Below are positions 23,801-32,060 of a stretch of 64,000 nt of DNA, piece by piece. Where the stretch lies: NCBI RefSeq assembly GCF_001423745.1, contig NZ_LMPC01000031.1:474-64473 (forward strand), written 5' to 3'. The stretch comes from Arthrobacter sp. Leaf337 (GTDB lineage: Bacteria > Actinomycetota > Actinomycetes > Actinomycetales > Micrococcaceae). Each line of letters starts with the position of its first letter. Within the stretch, counting starts at the first letter, position 1. The position numbers were made by a program, and so were the translations under genes. The notes under the pieces are model-generated. The model made no database searches. It was given only the letters and a program-made list of their open reading frames with translations, and was not told where the DNA came from.

Positions 23801-25075
23801 ATGGCGGTACCCTCCGGCTCCCTCAGCGCGGCCGATCTGGCGCAGATCAATGCACAGCTGGCGCCCACCGACCGGCTGTTGGAGCGCAACTACCCGGGCG
23901 ACGACGGCACACGCCAGCCCGTGCATACCGTGTATGTACCGGCGGACCGTTTCACGCCGTCGTTCGCTGCTGAGTGGGGCGCCGAGGCGCTGGCGGCGGC
24001 GGAAGCCCACGGTGGCCTGGCCCGTCTGGGCCACTTGCTGGGCCAGGACACCGAACTCGCCGAGGCCGTGGCGTCACGCGTCCAGGCCAAGCTGGAAAGC
24101 GAACCGATTGAAGACCTGCGCCTGGACTTCGAAGACGGTTTCGGTGACAGGGGCGACGACGCCGAGGACGCTGCCGCTGTTGCGTCGGCTTCCGCCGTGG
24201 CCGCCGCAGTCGCGGCCGGCTCAGCGCCCCCGTTCATCGGCATCCGCTTCAAGTGCTTCGAAGCGGCCACCCGTGCCCGCGGCCTCCGGACCCTGGACCT
24301 GTTCGTCTCCGGACTGGCCGCAGCGGGCGAGCTGCCGCAGGGCCTGATCCTCACCCTTCCCAAAGTCACCACCGTGGCGCAGGTGAAGGCCATGGACTTC
24401 GCCGTGTCCCGGCTGGAGGAAGCGCACTCGCTGCCCGCCGGCCGGCTGCGGTTCGAGGTGCAGGTGGAAACGCCGCAGCTCATCCTCGGCCCGGAAGGAA
24501 CGTCGCCGGTGGCGCAGTTGCCGCACGCGGTCCCGGGACGGATCAGCGGCCTGCACTACGGCACTTACGACTACTCCGCCTCGTTGCAGATCTCGGCGGA
24601 ATACCAGTCCATGGAGCACCCGGTGGCGGACTTCGCCAAGGAAGTCATGCAGCTGGCGGTGGCCGGAACGGGCATCCGCCTGTCGGACGGCTCCACCAAC
24701 ATCATCCCCGTCGGCGACAACGTGGAAAACGCGTGGCAGCTGCACGGCCGGCTGGTGCGGCGTTCCCTGGAGCGCGGCTACTACCAGGGCTGGGACCTGC
24801 ACCCGGCCCAGCTGCCGAGCCGGTTCGCGGCCACCTACGCGTTCTACCGCCAGGGCCTGCCCGCCGCGGCGGCCCGGCTGCGCAACTACGTGGACCGCAC
24901 CGAGGGCGGGGTCATGGACGAACCCGCCACCGCCCGCGCACTGGCCGCGTTCGTGCTGCGCGGCGTCCAGTGCGGAGCCGTCGGCGCCGAAGACGTCCAG
25001 GCGCTTGCCGGCGTCGGAATCCCCCAGTTGACCGGCCTTGCGCACCCGCGGCTGGCCCACTCCACTTCGAAGTAA
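23801..25075 (+). CDS. Aldolase/citrate-lyase-like protein of unknown function (DUF6986 type)
   Basis: 424 residues, starting three bases after the malate synthase stop. I do not know an established function. It appears to be a phosphoenolpyruvate/pyruvate-type TIM barrel distantly related to HpcH/HpaI and citrate lyase beta. Supporting motifs are LRLDFEDGFGDRGDDAE near residue 108 (acidic metal-binding cluster), FIGIRFKCFEAATRARG with the basic pair near 150, LTLPKVTTVAQVKAMD, and RFEVQVETPQLIL near 225 with the second Glu. Later come GLHYGTYDYSASLQIS and YYQGWDLHPAQLPSR. The place between malate synthase and ureidoglycine aminohydrolase suggests a C-C lyase or condensation step with glyoxylate, or a hydrolysis of an acyl-CoA; this is inference. 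Confidence 0.72.
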   Translation: MAVPSGSLSAADLAQINAQLAPTDRLLERNYPGDDGTRQPVHTVYVPADRFTPSFAAEWGAEALAAAEAHGGLARLGHLLGQDTELAEAVASRVQAKLESEPIEDLRLDFEDGFGDRGDDAEDAAAVASASAVAAAVAAGSAPPFIGIRFKCFEAATRARGLRTLDLFVSGLAAAGELPQGLILTLPKVTTVAQVKAMDFAVSRLEEAHSLPAGRLRFEVQVETPQLILGPEGTSPVAQLPHAVPGRISGLHYGTYDYSASLQISAEYQSMEHPVADFAKEVMQLAVAGTGIRLSDGSTNIIPVGDNVENAWQLHGRLVRRSLERGYYQGWDLHPAQLPSRFAATYAFYRQGLPAAAARLRNYVDRTEGGVMDEPATARALAAFVLRGVQCGAVGAEDVQALAGVGIPQLTGLAHPRLAHSTSK

Positions 25076-25085
25076 GGATCCTATG

Positions 25086-25898
25086 ATGGGAAAGTATTAC
25101 TACCCCCAGGGCGGCCTGCCGCCGCAGACCCACCTCACCACGGAACGGGCCATCGTCACGGAGGCCTACACGGTCATCCCCAAGGGCGTCATGACGGACA
25201 TCGTGACCAGCACCCTGCCGGGTTTCTCCAACACCCGCTCCTGGATTCTGGCCCGCCCGATTGCCGGGTTTGCCACCACGTTCTCGCAGCTCATCGTGGA
25301 GATCGGCCCCGGCGGCGGCGCTCCCAAAGCCGAGTTTGAGCCCGGCGTCGAAGGCGTTGTCTTCGTCACCAAGGGCAAGGTCAACCTGACCCTCGACGGC
25401 GAACTGCACCAGCTTGAGGAAGGCGGCTATGCCTACCTGGCCGCCGGCTCCACCTGGGGCCTGGAGAACGTCTCGGATGACATTGTCTCCTTCCAATGGA
25501 TCCGCAAGGCCTACGAGCGGCTTGAGGGTTACGAGGCAAAGTCCTTCGTCACCAGTGATGCCGAGGTGGAACCCACCGCCATGCCGGATACCGACGGCGC
25601 CTGGAAGACCACCCGCTTCACGGATTCCAGCGACCTGGCCCACGACATGCAGGTAAACATTGTGACGTTCCAGCCGGGCGGGGTCATCCCGTTCCCGGAG
25701 ACCCACGTCATGGAGCACGGCCTGTACGTCCTCGAGGGCAAGGCCATGTACCTGCTCAACAACGACTGGGTTGAGGTGGAGGCCGGCGACTTCATGTGGC
25801 TGCGCGCCTTCTGCCCGCAGGCCTGCTACGCCGGCGGCCCGGGCGAGTTCCGCTACCTGCTGTACAAGGACATGAACCGCCAGATCCGGCTGACCTAG
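25086..25898 (+). CDS. allE: (S)-ureidoglycine aminohydrolase
   Basis: 270 residues, a bicupin. Start at ATG 25086 (MGKYYYPQGGLP) with AAGGA seven bases upstream; ATG 25083 directly before it is possible. The first cupin has PGGGAPKAEFEPGVEGVVFVTKG and the second FQPGGVIPFPETHVMEHGLYVLEGKAMYLL, whose Glu and His residues bind Mn2+ in this family. GDFMWLRAFCPQACYAGG near the C-terminus is the substrate-side segment. It hydrolyses ureidoglycine, from allantoate, to ureidoglycolate and ammonia. It is the last gene of the malic enzyme-malate synthase operon and links purine breakdown to glyoxylate. Its upstream partner, allantoate amidohydrolase, is not in the window. Confidence 0.9.
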   Translation: MGKYYYPQGGLPPQTHLTTERAIVTEAYTVIPKGVMTDIVTSTLPGFSNTRSWILARPIAGFATTFSQLIVEIGPGGGAPKAEFEPGVEGVVFVTKGKVNLTLDGELHQLEEGGYAYLAAGSTWGLENVSDDIVSFQWIRKAYERLEGYEAKSFVTSDAEVEPTAMPDTDGAWKTTRFTDSSDLAHDMQVNIVTFQPGGVIPFPETHVMEHGLYVLEGKAMYLLNNDWVEVEAGDFMWLRAFCPQACYAGGPGEFRYLLYKDMNRQIRLT

Positions 25899-25912
25899 GC
25901 CTGGCCTTCCCA

Positions 25913-25980
25913 CCCCAACTGACTGGCAGTTAACGTCGCCAAAACGCGATTTCGCAACGTTAACTGCGAGTCAGTTGGGG
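25913..25980. repeat. 24-bp intergenic palindrome after allE
   Basis: The arm 25913-25936 (CCCCAACTGACTGGCAG...) pairs with 25957-25980 with one mismatch in 24 around a 20-base loop. It starts 15 bases after the operon's final stop, without a T-tract. It could mark the end of the purine island transcript. Confidence 0.8.
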
Positions 25981-26054
25981 GGTTAACGGGACTTTATCCG
26001 GGTTCCGACGGCGGCATCCGTTAGCTATTGACTCACCGGAATGCCCTGAGGAAC

Positions 26055-27218
26055 ATGAGTTCCGTGGCACGGACTCGCGCACTGCCGTTCCGGACCGCGG
26101 CCGCGGCAACCGTCGCCGTGCTGGTCGCCGCACTGGGCGGCTGCACTGCGGCCCCGGAACCGCCGGAGCAGCCGTCGTCCCTGGCACGGCTGGCGGCAGC
26201 GCTGGAAGAGTTTGGCAACGAAATGCTCGACGACGGCGCCCCCGCCGTCCTGATGCAGGCCAAAGTGAGGGGTGCGGAATGGTCCCGGGCCTCCGGCGTC
26301 AGGAGCCTGGAGGGCGGGGAACCGCTGGAGATTGACGATCCCGTGCCCATCGGAAGGGTGACCGAGTCCTTCGTGGCCGTGTCCGTGCTCAAACTCGCGG
26401 TTGAAGGCAGGCTCAGCCTTGACGATCCTGTCAGCCAGCATTTGCCGGACTTCGAGAGCATCATGCACCCGCCCGGGCCGGTCACGATCCGGCGGCTGCT
26501 GCAGCATGAGTCCGGGATGCCGGACTACCTCATCCCGCTCCTTCAGCAGGGCAGCCTGGGCGAGGTGCTGGCCACCGGCCGCAGCCACCGGGAACTCCTC
26601 GCCCTGGCCGCGACCCAGAAGTGGGAGCCGAGGCTGGCGCAGGGTTATGAGTACTCGGGTTCGAACTACGTCGCGCTGGGCATGATCGTGGAACGGCTTC
26701 GAGGGTTGCCGATCAGCGACGTCCTGCGGTCCGACGTGACAGAGCCGCTAGGCCTCACAAGCACGCGGATGACCGAACGCGGTCCCGCCCCTCCCTCGCT
26801 GGTCCACGGCTACGTCACCACTTCCGGCGAGCGCCTGGACGTCAGCTACCCCGCAGTCCGCGCAGGCGACCCTGCCGCGGGCCTGGTGTCCACCGTCGGC
26901 GACCTGAACACGTTTTACGCCGCGTTGCTCGAGGGCCGCCTGATTCCACGGGCCATGGTCACGGACATGCAGACCCCGCCTTACGCCCGCTACGGGATGG
27001 GGATCCAGCGCTGGAACGATACCTGCACCAACAACTTCTACTACGGCCGCGCCGCGGACACGGCCGGCTACGGGACGATCTCGATGTCCAGCGCTGACGG
27101 AACCCGGCAGGCATCGGTCTCCCTTGCTTCCCCGCCGCAGCCCTTCAGCTTAAAGGGCAACGGCCTGGCGGACGACCTCGTCGACGTCGTGGAGGAAGCC
27201 CTCAACTCAAGCTGTTAG
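26055..27218 (+). CDS. Beta-lactamase-fold serine-hydrolase-like lipoprotein lacking catalytic motifs
   Basis: 387 residues from ATG 26055. A lipoprotein signal peptide ends at LGGC with Cys30, so the mature protein is probably anchored on the outer membrane face. The fold is that of class C beta-lactamase/D-Ala-D-Ala peptidase, shown by TIRRLLQHESGMPDY, LAQGYEYSGSNYVALGMIVERL and PAAGLVSTVGDLNTFYAALLEGRL. The catalytic motifs are missing: SVTK of the family is RVTE (R101 and E104), YSN is YSG, and the late HTG region reads RAADTAGYGT. It is thus probably not a hydrolase and may bind peptidoglycan or act as a scaffold. A sequencing error is unlikely to alter three separate motifs in frame. 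Confidence 0.8.
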   Translation: MSSVARTRALPFRTAAAATVAVLVAALGGCTAAPEPPEQPSSLARLAAALEEFGNEMLDDGAPAVLMQAKVRGAEWSRASGVRSLEGGEPLEIDDPVPIGRVTESFVAVSVLKLAVEGRLSLDDPVSQHLPDFESIMHPPGPVTIRRLLQHESGMPDYLIPLLQQGSLGEVLATGRSHRELLALAATQKWEPRLAQGYEYSGSNYVALGMIVERLRGLPISDVLRSDVTEPLGLTSTRMTERGPAPPSLVHGYVTTSGERLDVSYPAVRAGDPAAGLVSTVGDLNTFYAALLEGRLIPRAMVTDMQTPPYARYGMGIQRWNDTCTNNFYYGRAADTAGYGTISMSSADGTRQASVSLASPPQPFSLKGNGLADDLVDVVEEALNSSC

Positions 27219-27356
27219 GACTCGCGCTGGTGCTACCGGCGCCTCTAGTACCGGCATGGCGCGCCGTTGAAACTAAGCACACTGAGCAAATCTCTTGCAT
27301 GCGGCCGCCGCGGACCATAGCGTTGAAGAATCCGAGCATCGAGGAAAGGCAACGAA

Positions 27357-27575
27357 ATGACGCTGTATCAACCAGAGCCGGTGGAAATTTCAACGCGCAT
27401 GCGTCCCGGCGAGTGGACGGAATCCAGCCTTGAAGAACTGGTCACGTCGTACCGCGCCAAGCTGATGGAAATGGGGGCAGGGCCCACCGATGTCATCACC
27501 GAAGTTGAACGGGACGACGACGGTTCGGTCAGTATCGCAGTCTCCTGGAACAAGGGCGCCATCGCCGACGCCTGA
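27357..27575 (+). CDS. Small protein of unknown function (72 aa)
   Basis: I do not recognise a named family. GAGGAAAGG lies seven bases before the ATG. The product is acidic, with TESSLEELVTSYRAKLMEMG forming a likely helix and EVERDDDGSVSIAVSW a likely strand pair. It has no signal peptide or membrane segment. The 138-base gap before it holds no other gene that I can support. It converges on the HAD phosphatase gene. Confidence 0.62.
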   Translation: MTLYQPEPVEISTRMRPGEWTESSLEELVTSYRAKLMEMGAGPTDVITEVERDDDGSVSIAVSWNKGAIADA

Positions 27576-27606
27576 CCCCGCCCCGCACCAGGAGCTTCCC
27601 GCAGGC

Positions 27607-28305
27607 CTAGGAGCTTCTGGCGAGCCTGCCAATAGCGCTGTCGCGCAGGTTCGCCAGGAGCTCCCGTGGATTCTCGTATGTTTCCACGGCGCCGGCCTCC
27701 AGCAGCTCGGCAGCGGAGGTTCCGCCGCAAGTGAGCCCGATGGTGGGAATGCCAAGCCGGCCGGCGGCGTAGACGTCCCAGACAGCATCGCCCACGTAAA
27801 CCACGTCCCCCGCCTGCAGGCCCACCGCATCCAGCGCCGCTTGCAGGATGTCCGGAGCGGGTTTCCCTGCCTTGGCATCGTTGGCACTGGTCGCGGCGTG
27901 AAGATAGGAATCCGCCCGCAGCGTTGACCGCAGCGCGTCAAGGTCCTGCTTCCGGGCGGAAGACGCCAGAGCAACCGCAAAGCCGCTTTCATAGCACTGG
28001 GCCAGCAGGTCCCGGGCCCCGTCCAGCGGACGGAGCGCGGGCCAGAAGGTGGCGAAAACCGCGCCGTGGGAGGACATGATTGCTTGGTCTCCCGACTTGT
28101 CGCGATCTGCGGGCAGCAGGTGCTCCAGCAGCTCCGCACCGCCCATCCCCACGGAACGATGGATGGACGCCATCGGGACGTCCAGCCCGGCCCCGCGGAA
28201 GGCCTGCCACCATGCAAGGGTGTGCAGGTAGCAGGAATCGACCAGGGTCCCGTCGACATCGAAGAGAACGCCGCGCTTCCGGCCGCCCGGCCCGTTAGGT
28301 GACAT
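27607..28305 (-). CDS. HAD-superfamily hydrolase, phosphoglycolate-phosphatase-like
   Basis: 232 residues from ATG 28305. Motif I is VLFDVDGTLVDS with the nucleophile and acid Asp, motif II is ALASSA, motif III is the Lys in DAKAGKPAP, and motif IV is VVYVGDAVWDVYAA. A helical cap (residues 20-90) marks subclass I, as in phosphoglycolate phosphatase or beta-phosphoglucomutase. The substrate is a small phosphorylated metabolite that cannot be named from sequence. It stands alone between a small gene and a DUF1508 gene. Confidence 0.85.
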   Translation of the reverse strand: MSPNGPGGRKRGVLFDVDGTLVDSCYLHTLAWWQAFRGAGLDVPMASIHRSVGMGGAELLEHLLPADRDKSGDQAIMSSHGAVFATFWPALRPLDGARDLLAQCYESGFAVALASSARKQDLDALRSTLRADSYLHAATSANDAKAGKPAPDILQAALDAVGLQAGDVVYVGDAVWDVYAAGRLGIPTIGLTCGGTSAAELLEAGAVETYENPRELLANLRDSAIGRLARSS

Positions 28306-28350
28306 AGCAGTTAGGTGACACACGCGTTGAGGGACATGGCTCGCCGTGTT

Positions 28351-28662
28351 TCAGTAGTGCGTGCGGGCACGCTTGAGACCCGTGGCTCCGGTTGGCCGCC
28401 CGGACCCCAGGACGCCTATGTTCTTCGGTGTCTTGACATGCTGCCGCACGGGTGGCTGCTTCAGCGGCTCGGAGTCCTGGCTTTCGCTGAGGTCCCGGAT
28501 CAGGCCGGTGCCTGCGATTTCCCTGGCCTTGGCCACACCGGCCGCTGCGGCACGCTTGGTGGGGAAGGTCACTGAGATCGCCATCAGCGTTCCGTTTCCG
28601 TCGATGAGCTTAACGCGGTATCCGCCGTCGGGCGCATCAACCAGTTCGAAATATCCAGCCAT
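28351..28662 (-). CDS. DUF1508 (YegP-type) domain protein
   Basis: 103 residues. The first 55 residues, with GYFELVDAPDGGYRVKLIDGNGTLMAISVTFPTKRAAAAGVAKAREIA, shown here only by its parts FELVDAPDGGYRVKLIDG and FPTKRAAAAGV, match a single DUF1508 unit, a small alpha-beta fold of unknown biochemical role. The remaining 45 residues are basic and Pro/Gly rich, probably disordered. The gene has GAGGAACTGCAATG-like spacing before the ATG at 28662. No operon partner is evident. Confidence 0.72.
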   Translation of the reverse strand: MAGYFELVDAPDGGYRVKLIDGNGTLMAISVTFPTKRAAAAGVAKAREIAGTGLIRDLSESQDSEPLKQPPVRQHVKTPKNIGVLGSGRPTGATGLKRARTHY

Positions 28663-28777
28663 TGCAGTTCCTCCGCTTCAACCCCAACCTGAGGTATTAG
28701 TAAGTATACTTACCTCTGCGCGTAACGGAAGTCCCGGTGGCTTGTTGAGGCCTTGACTGGTTCAGGCATTGGCGTGT

Positions 28778-29155
28778 TCAGGCACTGACCACCGAAAGCA
28801 CATTGCCGGCCGGGTCCTTGAACCACGCAATCGCCATGCCGCCCGCCTTCATGATCCCCTTGGCATCAGTGGGCATTGCAGGGTCATCGTAGATTTTGGT
28901 TTGGATACCCAGGCTGTTTAACTCGTCCACGGCCTGTTCAACGTCCTCCGCGACAAGGTTCAGCACGGTGAATGTCGCCGCCTCGTGGTTATCCTTCGGA
29001 TAGATCATGACCCGGGAATCCGACGGGAGCTGCACCTGGAGGGTTCCCATCGCGCTTTCGGAAACTTCCAGTCCCAGCGTCTCGCCGTAGAACTGCCGCG
29101 CCTTCTCCAGATCATCAACGCTGAAGCTGGAAAAGGCGTCTTTTGGCTTGAACAT
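28778..29155 (-). CDS. VOC family protein (glyoxalase/bleomycin-resistance fold)
   Basis: 125 residues from ATG 29155 with AAGGAG seven bases before it. SFSVDDLEKARQFYGETLGLEV opens the vicinal-oxygen-chelate fold and AWFKDPAGNVLSVV closes it. Of the usual metal ligands, a His/Glu set is not obvious: the first strand has SFSV rather than a His, so the protein may be a binding protein or non-metal member. The substrate is unknown. Confidence 0.82.
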   Translation of the reverse strand: MFKPKDAFSSFSVDDLEKARQFYGETLGLEVSESAMGTLQVQLPSDSRVMIYPKDNHEAATFTVLNLVAEDVEQAVDELNSLGIQTKIYDDPAMPTDAKGIMKAGGMAIAWFKDPAGNVLSVVSA

Positions 29156-29241
29156 GGCACACTCCTTGCACCTGGAATCCGTTAGATACGGCCCAGAGTG
29201 CCACAAGCCGGGCCCCTTGGCGAGGGGTTCCGGGGTGCTCT

Positions 29242-30114
29242 TCAGGGGGCAGCGGTTCGGCGAAGAACCTGGCGCTGGCGGCCCAGCCCCTCGACTTCCA
29301 GTTCCAGCACATCGCCGTCCTGGAGGTAGGGGAAGCGCCCCGAAAGAGCCACACCCTCGGGCGTGCCCGTCAGGATGACATCGCCCGGCTCCAGCACCAT
29401 GAACTGGCTCAGGTGGTGCACCACTGCCGGAACGTCAAAGATAAGGTCCGCCGTGGACGAGTCCTGGCGCAGTTCACCGTTCACCCAGGTCCGCAGCCGC
29501 AGGGCCGACGGATCCAGGTCAGCGGCCGGAACAAACCAGGGGCCGAGCGGCGTGGAGGCGGGGAGCGATTTTCCCTTCACCCACTGTCCGGCGGCGCCGG
29601 GAAGCTGGTACTCCCGCTCCGACAGGTCGTTGGCCAGCACATAACCGGCGACGCAGTCCGCGGCCTCGTCCGCCGATGCCAGGTAGGATGCCCGGCGTCC
29701 GATCACAACAGCCAGCTCGACTTCCCAGTCGTACTTGCGGGACAGCGGCGGGATGGGGGTGTCGTCGAACGGCCCAGCTACGGTGTTGCTGGGCTTCAGG
29801 AACACCACCGGAACCTCCGGGACGGCTGCCCCGGACTCCGCGGCATGCCCTGCGTAGTTCAGGCCGATCCCCACAACAGCCCCCGGGCGGGCCAGCGGCG
29901 CGCCGAAGCGAAGTGTGCCGGCGTCGGGGACTGCGGACAGGCTCCCGGCAGCAAGGGCATCGCGGACCCGGGCAACACCGCCGGCTTCAAGGAACGCTCC
30001 GTCAATGTCGGCGGCAATGCCGTCGAGGGAAAACCACTTTCCGTTGGCCCCGGGGCCGTCCGGCTGAACGGCCGGCTGTTCCCTGCCCGGATCTCCGAGA
30101 CGCGCAAATTTCAC
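29242..30114 (-). CDS. Fumarylacetoacetate hydrolase family protein
   Basis: 290 residues from GTG 30114, nine bases after AAAGGAG; an upstream ATG at 30159 is not needed. The FAH fold is clear: GIGLNYAGHAAESG, VVFLKPSNTVAGPFD, YDWEVELAVVIG with the metal-binding Glu pair, and ANDLSEREYQ. GDVILTGTPEGVALS is near the C-terminus. Members cleave C-C bonds of acylpyruvates or act as oxaloacetate decarboxylases or hydratases. The gene stands between VOC and GH15 genes, so no pathway can be assigned. Confidence 0.87.
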   Translation of the reverse strand: MKFARLGDPGREQPAVQPDGPGANGKWFSLDGIAADIDGAFLEAGGVARVRDALAAGSLSAVPDAGTLRFGAPLARPGAVVGIGLNYAGHAAESGAAVPEVPVVFLKPSNTVAGPFDDTPIPPLSRKYDWEVELAVVIGRRASYLASADEAADCVAGYVLANDLSEREYQLPGAAGQWVKGKSLPASTPLGPWFVPAADLDPSALRLRTWVNGELRQDSSTADLIFDVPAVVHHLSQFMVLEPGDVILTGTPEGVALSGRFPYLQDGDVLELEVEGLGRQRQVLRRTAAP

Positions 30115-30219
30115 CGGTCCACACTCCTTTGTGCCTGCTCCAATAGGTTCCGTGACCATGGAACCACGCAGCTGGCGCCGGCCCCCAGCTGAACCAAATG
30201 TGACCGGCCCGGGCGGAGG

Positions 30220-32013
30220 TTAGTGCCCGTGCATGGGGGCGTCACTGCGCTGGACACTGTCCTCATGCAGCTCCATGGCACTCATGACAAGCGCGAAGTG
30301 ACTGAATGCCTGCGGCGTATTCCCCAGCTGGCGGCCCGACTCCACGCCCCACTCCTCGCTGAGGAGACCCACATCGTTGCGCAGTGCCAGGAGCCGTTCG
30401 AACAGCTCCTTGGCTTCGCGGCGCCGGCCCACGCCGATGAGTGCTTCCACCAGCCAGAAGGAGCAGGCAAGGAAGACGCCTTCGTCGCCCGGCAGCCCGT
30501 CGTCCGCCTCTTCGGGGCGGTACCGAAGCACGAAACCGTCGTGGGTGAGTTCGCGCTGAACGGCCTCAATGGTGCCCAGCACCCTGGGGTCATCCGGCGG
30601 CAGGAAGCCGACGCGCGGAATCAGCAGTAGGCTCGCGTCCAGCTCCGGGCGCCCGTAGGACTGGACAAAGGTATTGCGCTCCGCGTCGAAGCCGTTCGCC
30701 ATGACGTCGGCGTGGATTGTGTCGCGCAGGGCCTCCCAGCGGTCCGCCGGCCCCACCAGGCCGAAGTCCCGCACGCCCTTGACCATCCGGTCCGCGGCAA
30801 CCCAGGCCATCACCTTGGAGTGTGTGAAGTGGCGCTGCGGTCCGCGCATCTCCCACAAGCCGTTGTCCGGGCGCTGCCAGGCACCTTCGAGGTGTTCCAT
30901 GAGGGCAACCTGGACGTCCCAGGCTTCGTCGCTGTGTTTCAGCAGGGAGTGCCGGGTCAGGGCCAGGCAGTCCAGCACCTCACCCCACACGTCCAGCTGG
31001 AGCTGGCCGGCGGCACCGTTGCCGATCCGGACGGGTGCTGAATTTTCATACCCCGCCAGCCACGGCAGCATCATCTCCGGCAGCCGGCGCTCCCCGTGGA
31101 TGCCGTACATGATCTGCAGGTCCGCCGGGTCCCCGGCCACCGCCCGCAGCAGCCAGTCCCGCCAGGAAGCCGCTTCCTCGGTGTAGCCGGCGGCCAGCAG
31201 AGCCTGCAGCGTCAGCGTGGCATCCCGCAGCCAGCAGTACCGGTAATCCCAGTTGCGGGGGCCGCCCAGCTGTTCGGGCAGTGACGTGGTCACCGCCGCC
31301 ACAATGCCTCCGGTCGGAGCGTAGGTCAGCGCCTTCAGGGTGATCAGCGAGCGCTGGATGGCATCCCGGTACGGTCCGGTGATTTTGCATTTGGCGGACC
31401 ATTCGCGCCAGAACAACTCCGTTGAGTCCAGGTATGCCTCCGGGTCGATGGACCGGGGCCGGGGCAGGTGGCTCGGGGTCCAGGTCAGCACGAAAGGAAT
31501 CCGCTCGCCTGCGCGGACCGTGAAGTCGCTGACAGTGTGCATGCGTTCGCCCCGCAGCGGGGCGTCGGTGACCAGATAGGCCGCATCCGGGCCGGCGATG
31601 GCGTGGATGCCGTGGTTGTCGTGCCGGACCCACGGCACGATGTGGCCGTAGTCGAACCGTAGCGCCAGTTCGCCCCGCATCCGCACGGAACCGCGGACGC
31701 CGACAACGATCCGCACAATGTCCGCCACGCTGTCGCGCGGCGGCATGAAGTCGATGACCTTCACCTTGCCGCCGGGAGTTTCCCACTCCGTTTCCAGGAT
31801 GAGGGTTCCCTTGCGGTAGTGGCGGCGCGTGCACTCCCCGCCGTCGGCAGGCGCCAACAGCCACCGCCCGGCCTTCGGCGTGTCCAGCAGCGCATTGAAG
31901 CAGGCCGGCGAATCAAACCTCGGCAGGCACAGCCAGTCGATGGAGCCCTCGGTGCTGATCAGGGCAGCCGTATGCAGATCGCCCACCACGGCGTAGTCCT
32001 CTATGCGTGCCAT
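30220..32013 (-). CDS. Glycoside hydrolase family 15 protein (glucoamylase/trehalase-like)
   Basis: 597 residues, cytosolic (no signal peptide). The N-terminal beta domain starts IEDYAVVGDLHTAALISTEGSIDWLCLP, visible as VVGDLHTAALISTEGSIDW, typical of the bacterial GH15 group that includes the mycobacterial trehalase. The (alpha/alpha)6 barrel shows GGPRNWDYRYCWLRDATLT and QLDVWGEVLD, and LSEEWGVESGRQLGNTPQAF near residue 560 carries the likely catalytic base region. It may hydrolyse trehalose or alpha-glucans. It is divergent from an aldo/keto reductase gene with only 47 bases between starts. Confidence 0.88.
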   Translation of the reverse strand: MARIEDYAVVGDLHTAALISTEGSIDWLCLPRFDSPACFNALLDTPKAGRWLLAPADGGECTRRHYRKGTLILETEWETPGGKVKVIDFMPPRDSVADIVRIVVGVRGSVRMRGELALRFDYGHIVPWVRHDNHGIHAIAGPDAAYLVTDAPLRGERMHTVSDFTVRAGERIPFVLTWTPSHLPRPRSIDPEAYLDSTELFWREWSAKCKITGPYRDAIQRSLITLKALTYAPTGGIVAAVTTSLPEQLGGPRNWDYRYCWLRDATLTLQALLAAGYTEEAASWRDWLLRAVAGDPADLQIMYGIHGERRLPEMMLPWLAGYENSAPVRIGNGAAGQLQLDVWGEVLDCLALTRHSLLKHSDEAWDVQVALMEHLEGAWQRPDNGLWEMRGPQRHFTHSKVMAWVAADRMVKGVRDFGLVGPADRWEALRDTIHADVMANGFDAERNTFVQSYGRPELDASLLLIPRVGFLPPDDPRVLGTIEAVQRELTHDGFVLRYRPEEADDGLPGDEGVFLACSFWLVEALIGVGRRREAKELFERLLALRNDVGLLSEEWGVESGRQLGNTPQAFSHFALVMSAMELHEDSVQRSDAPMHGH

Positions 32014-32060
32014 GGACCTTACAGTGCCACAACCGGTCCGGGCCGACTACTATCCAAGGC

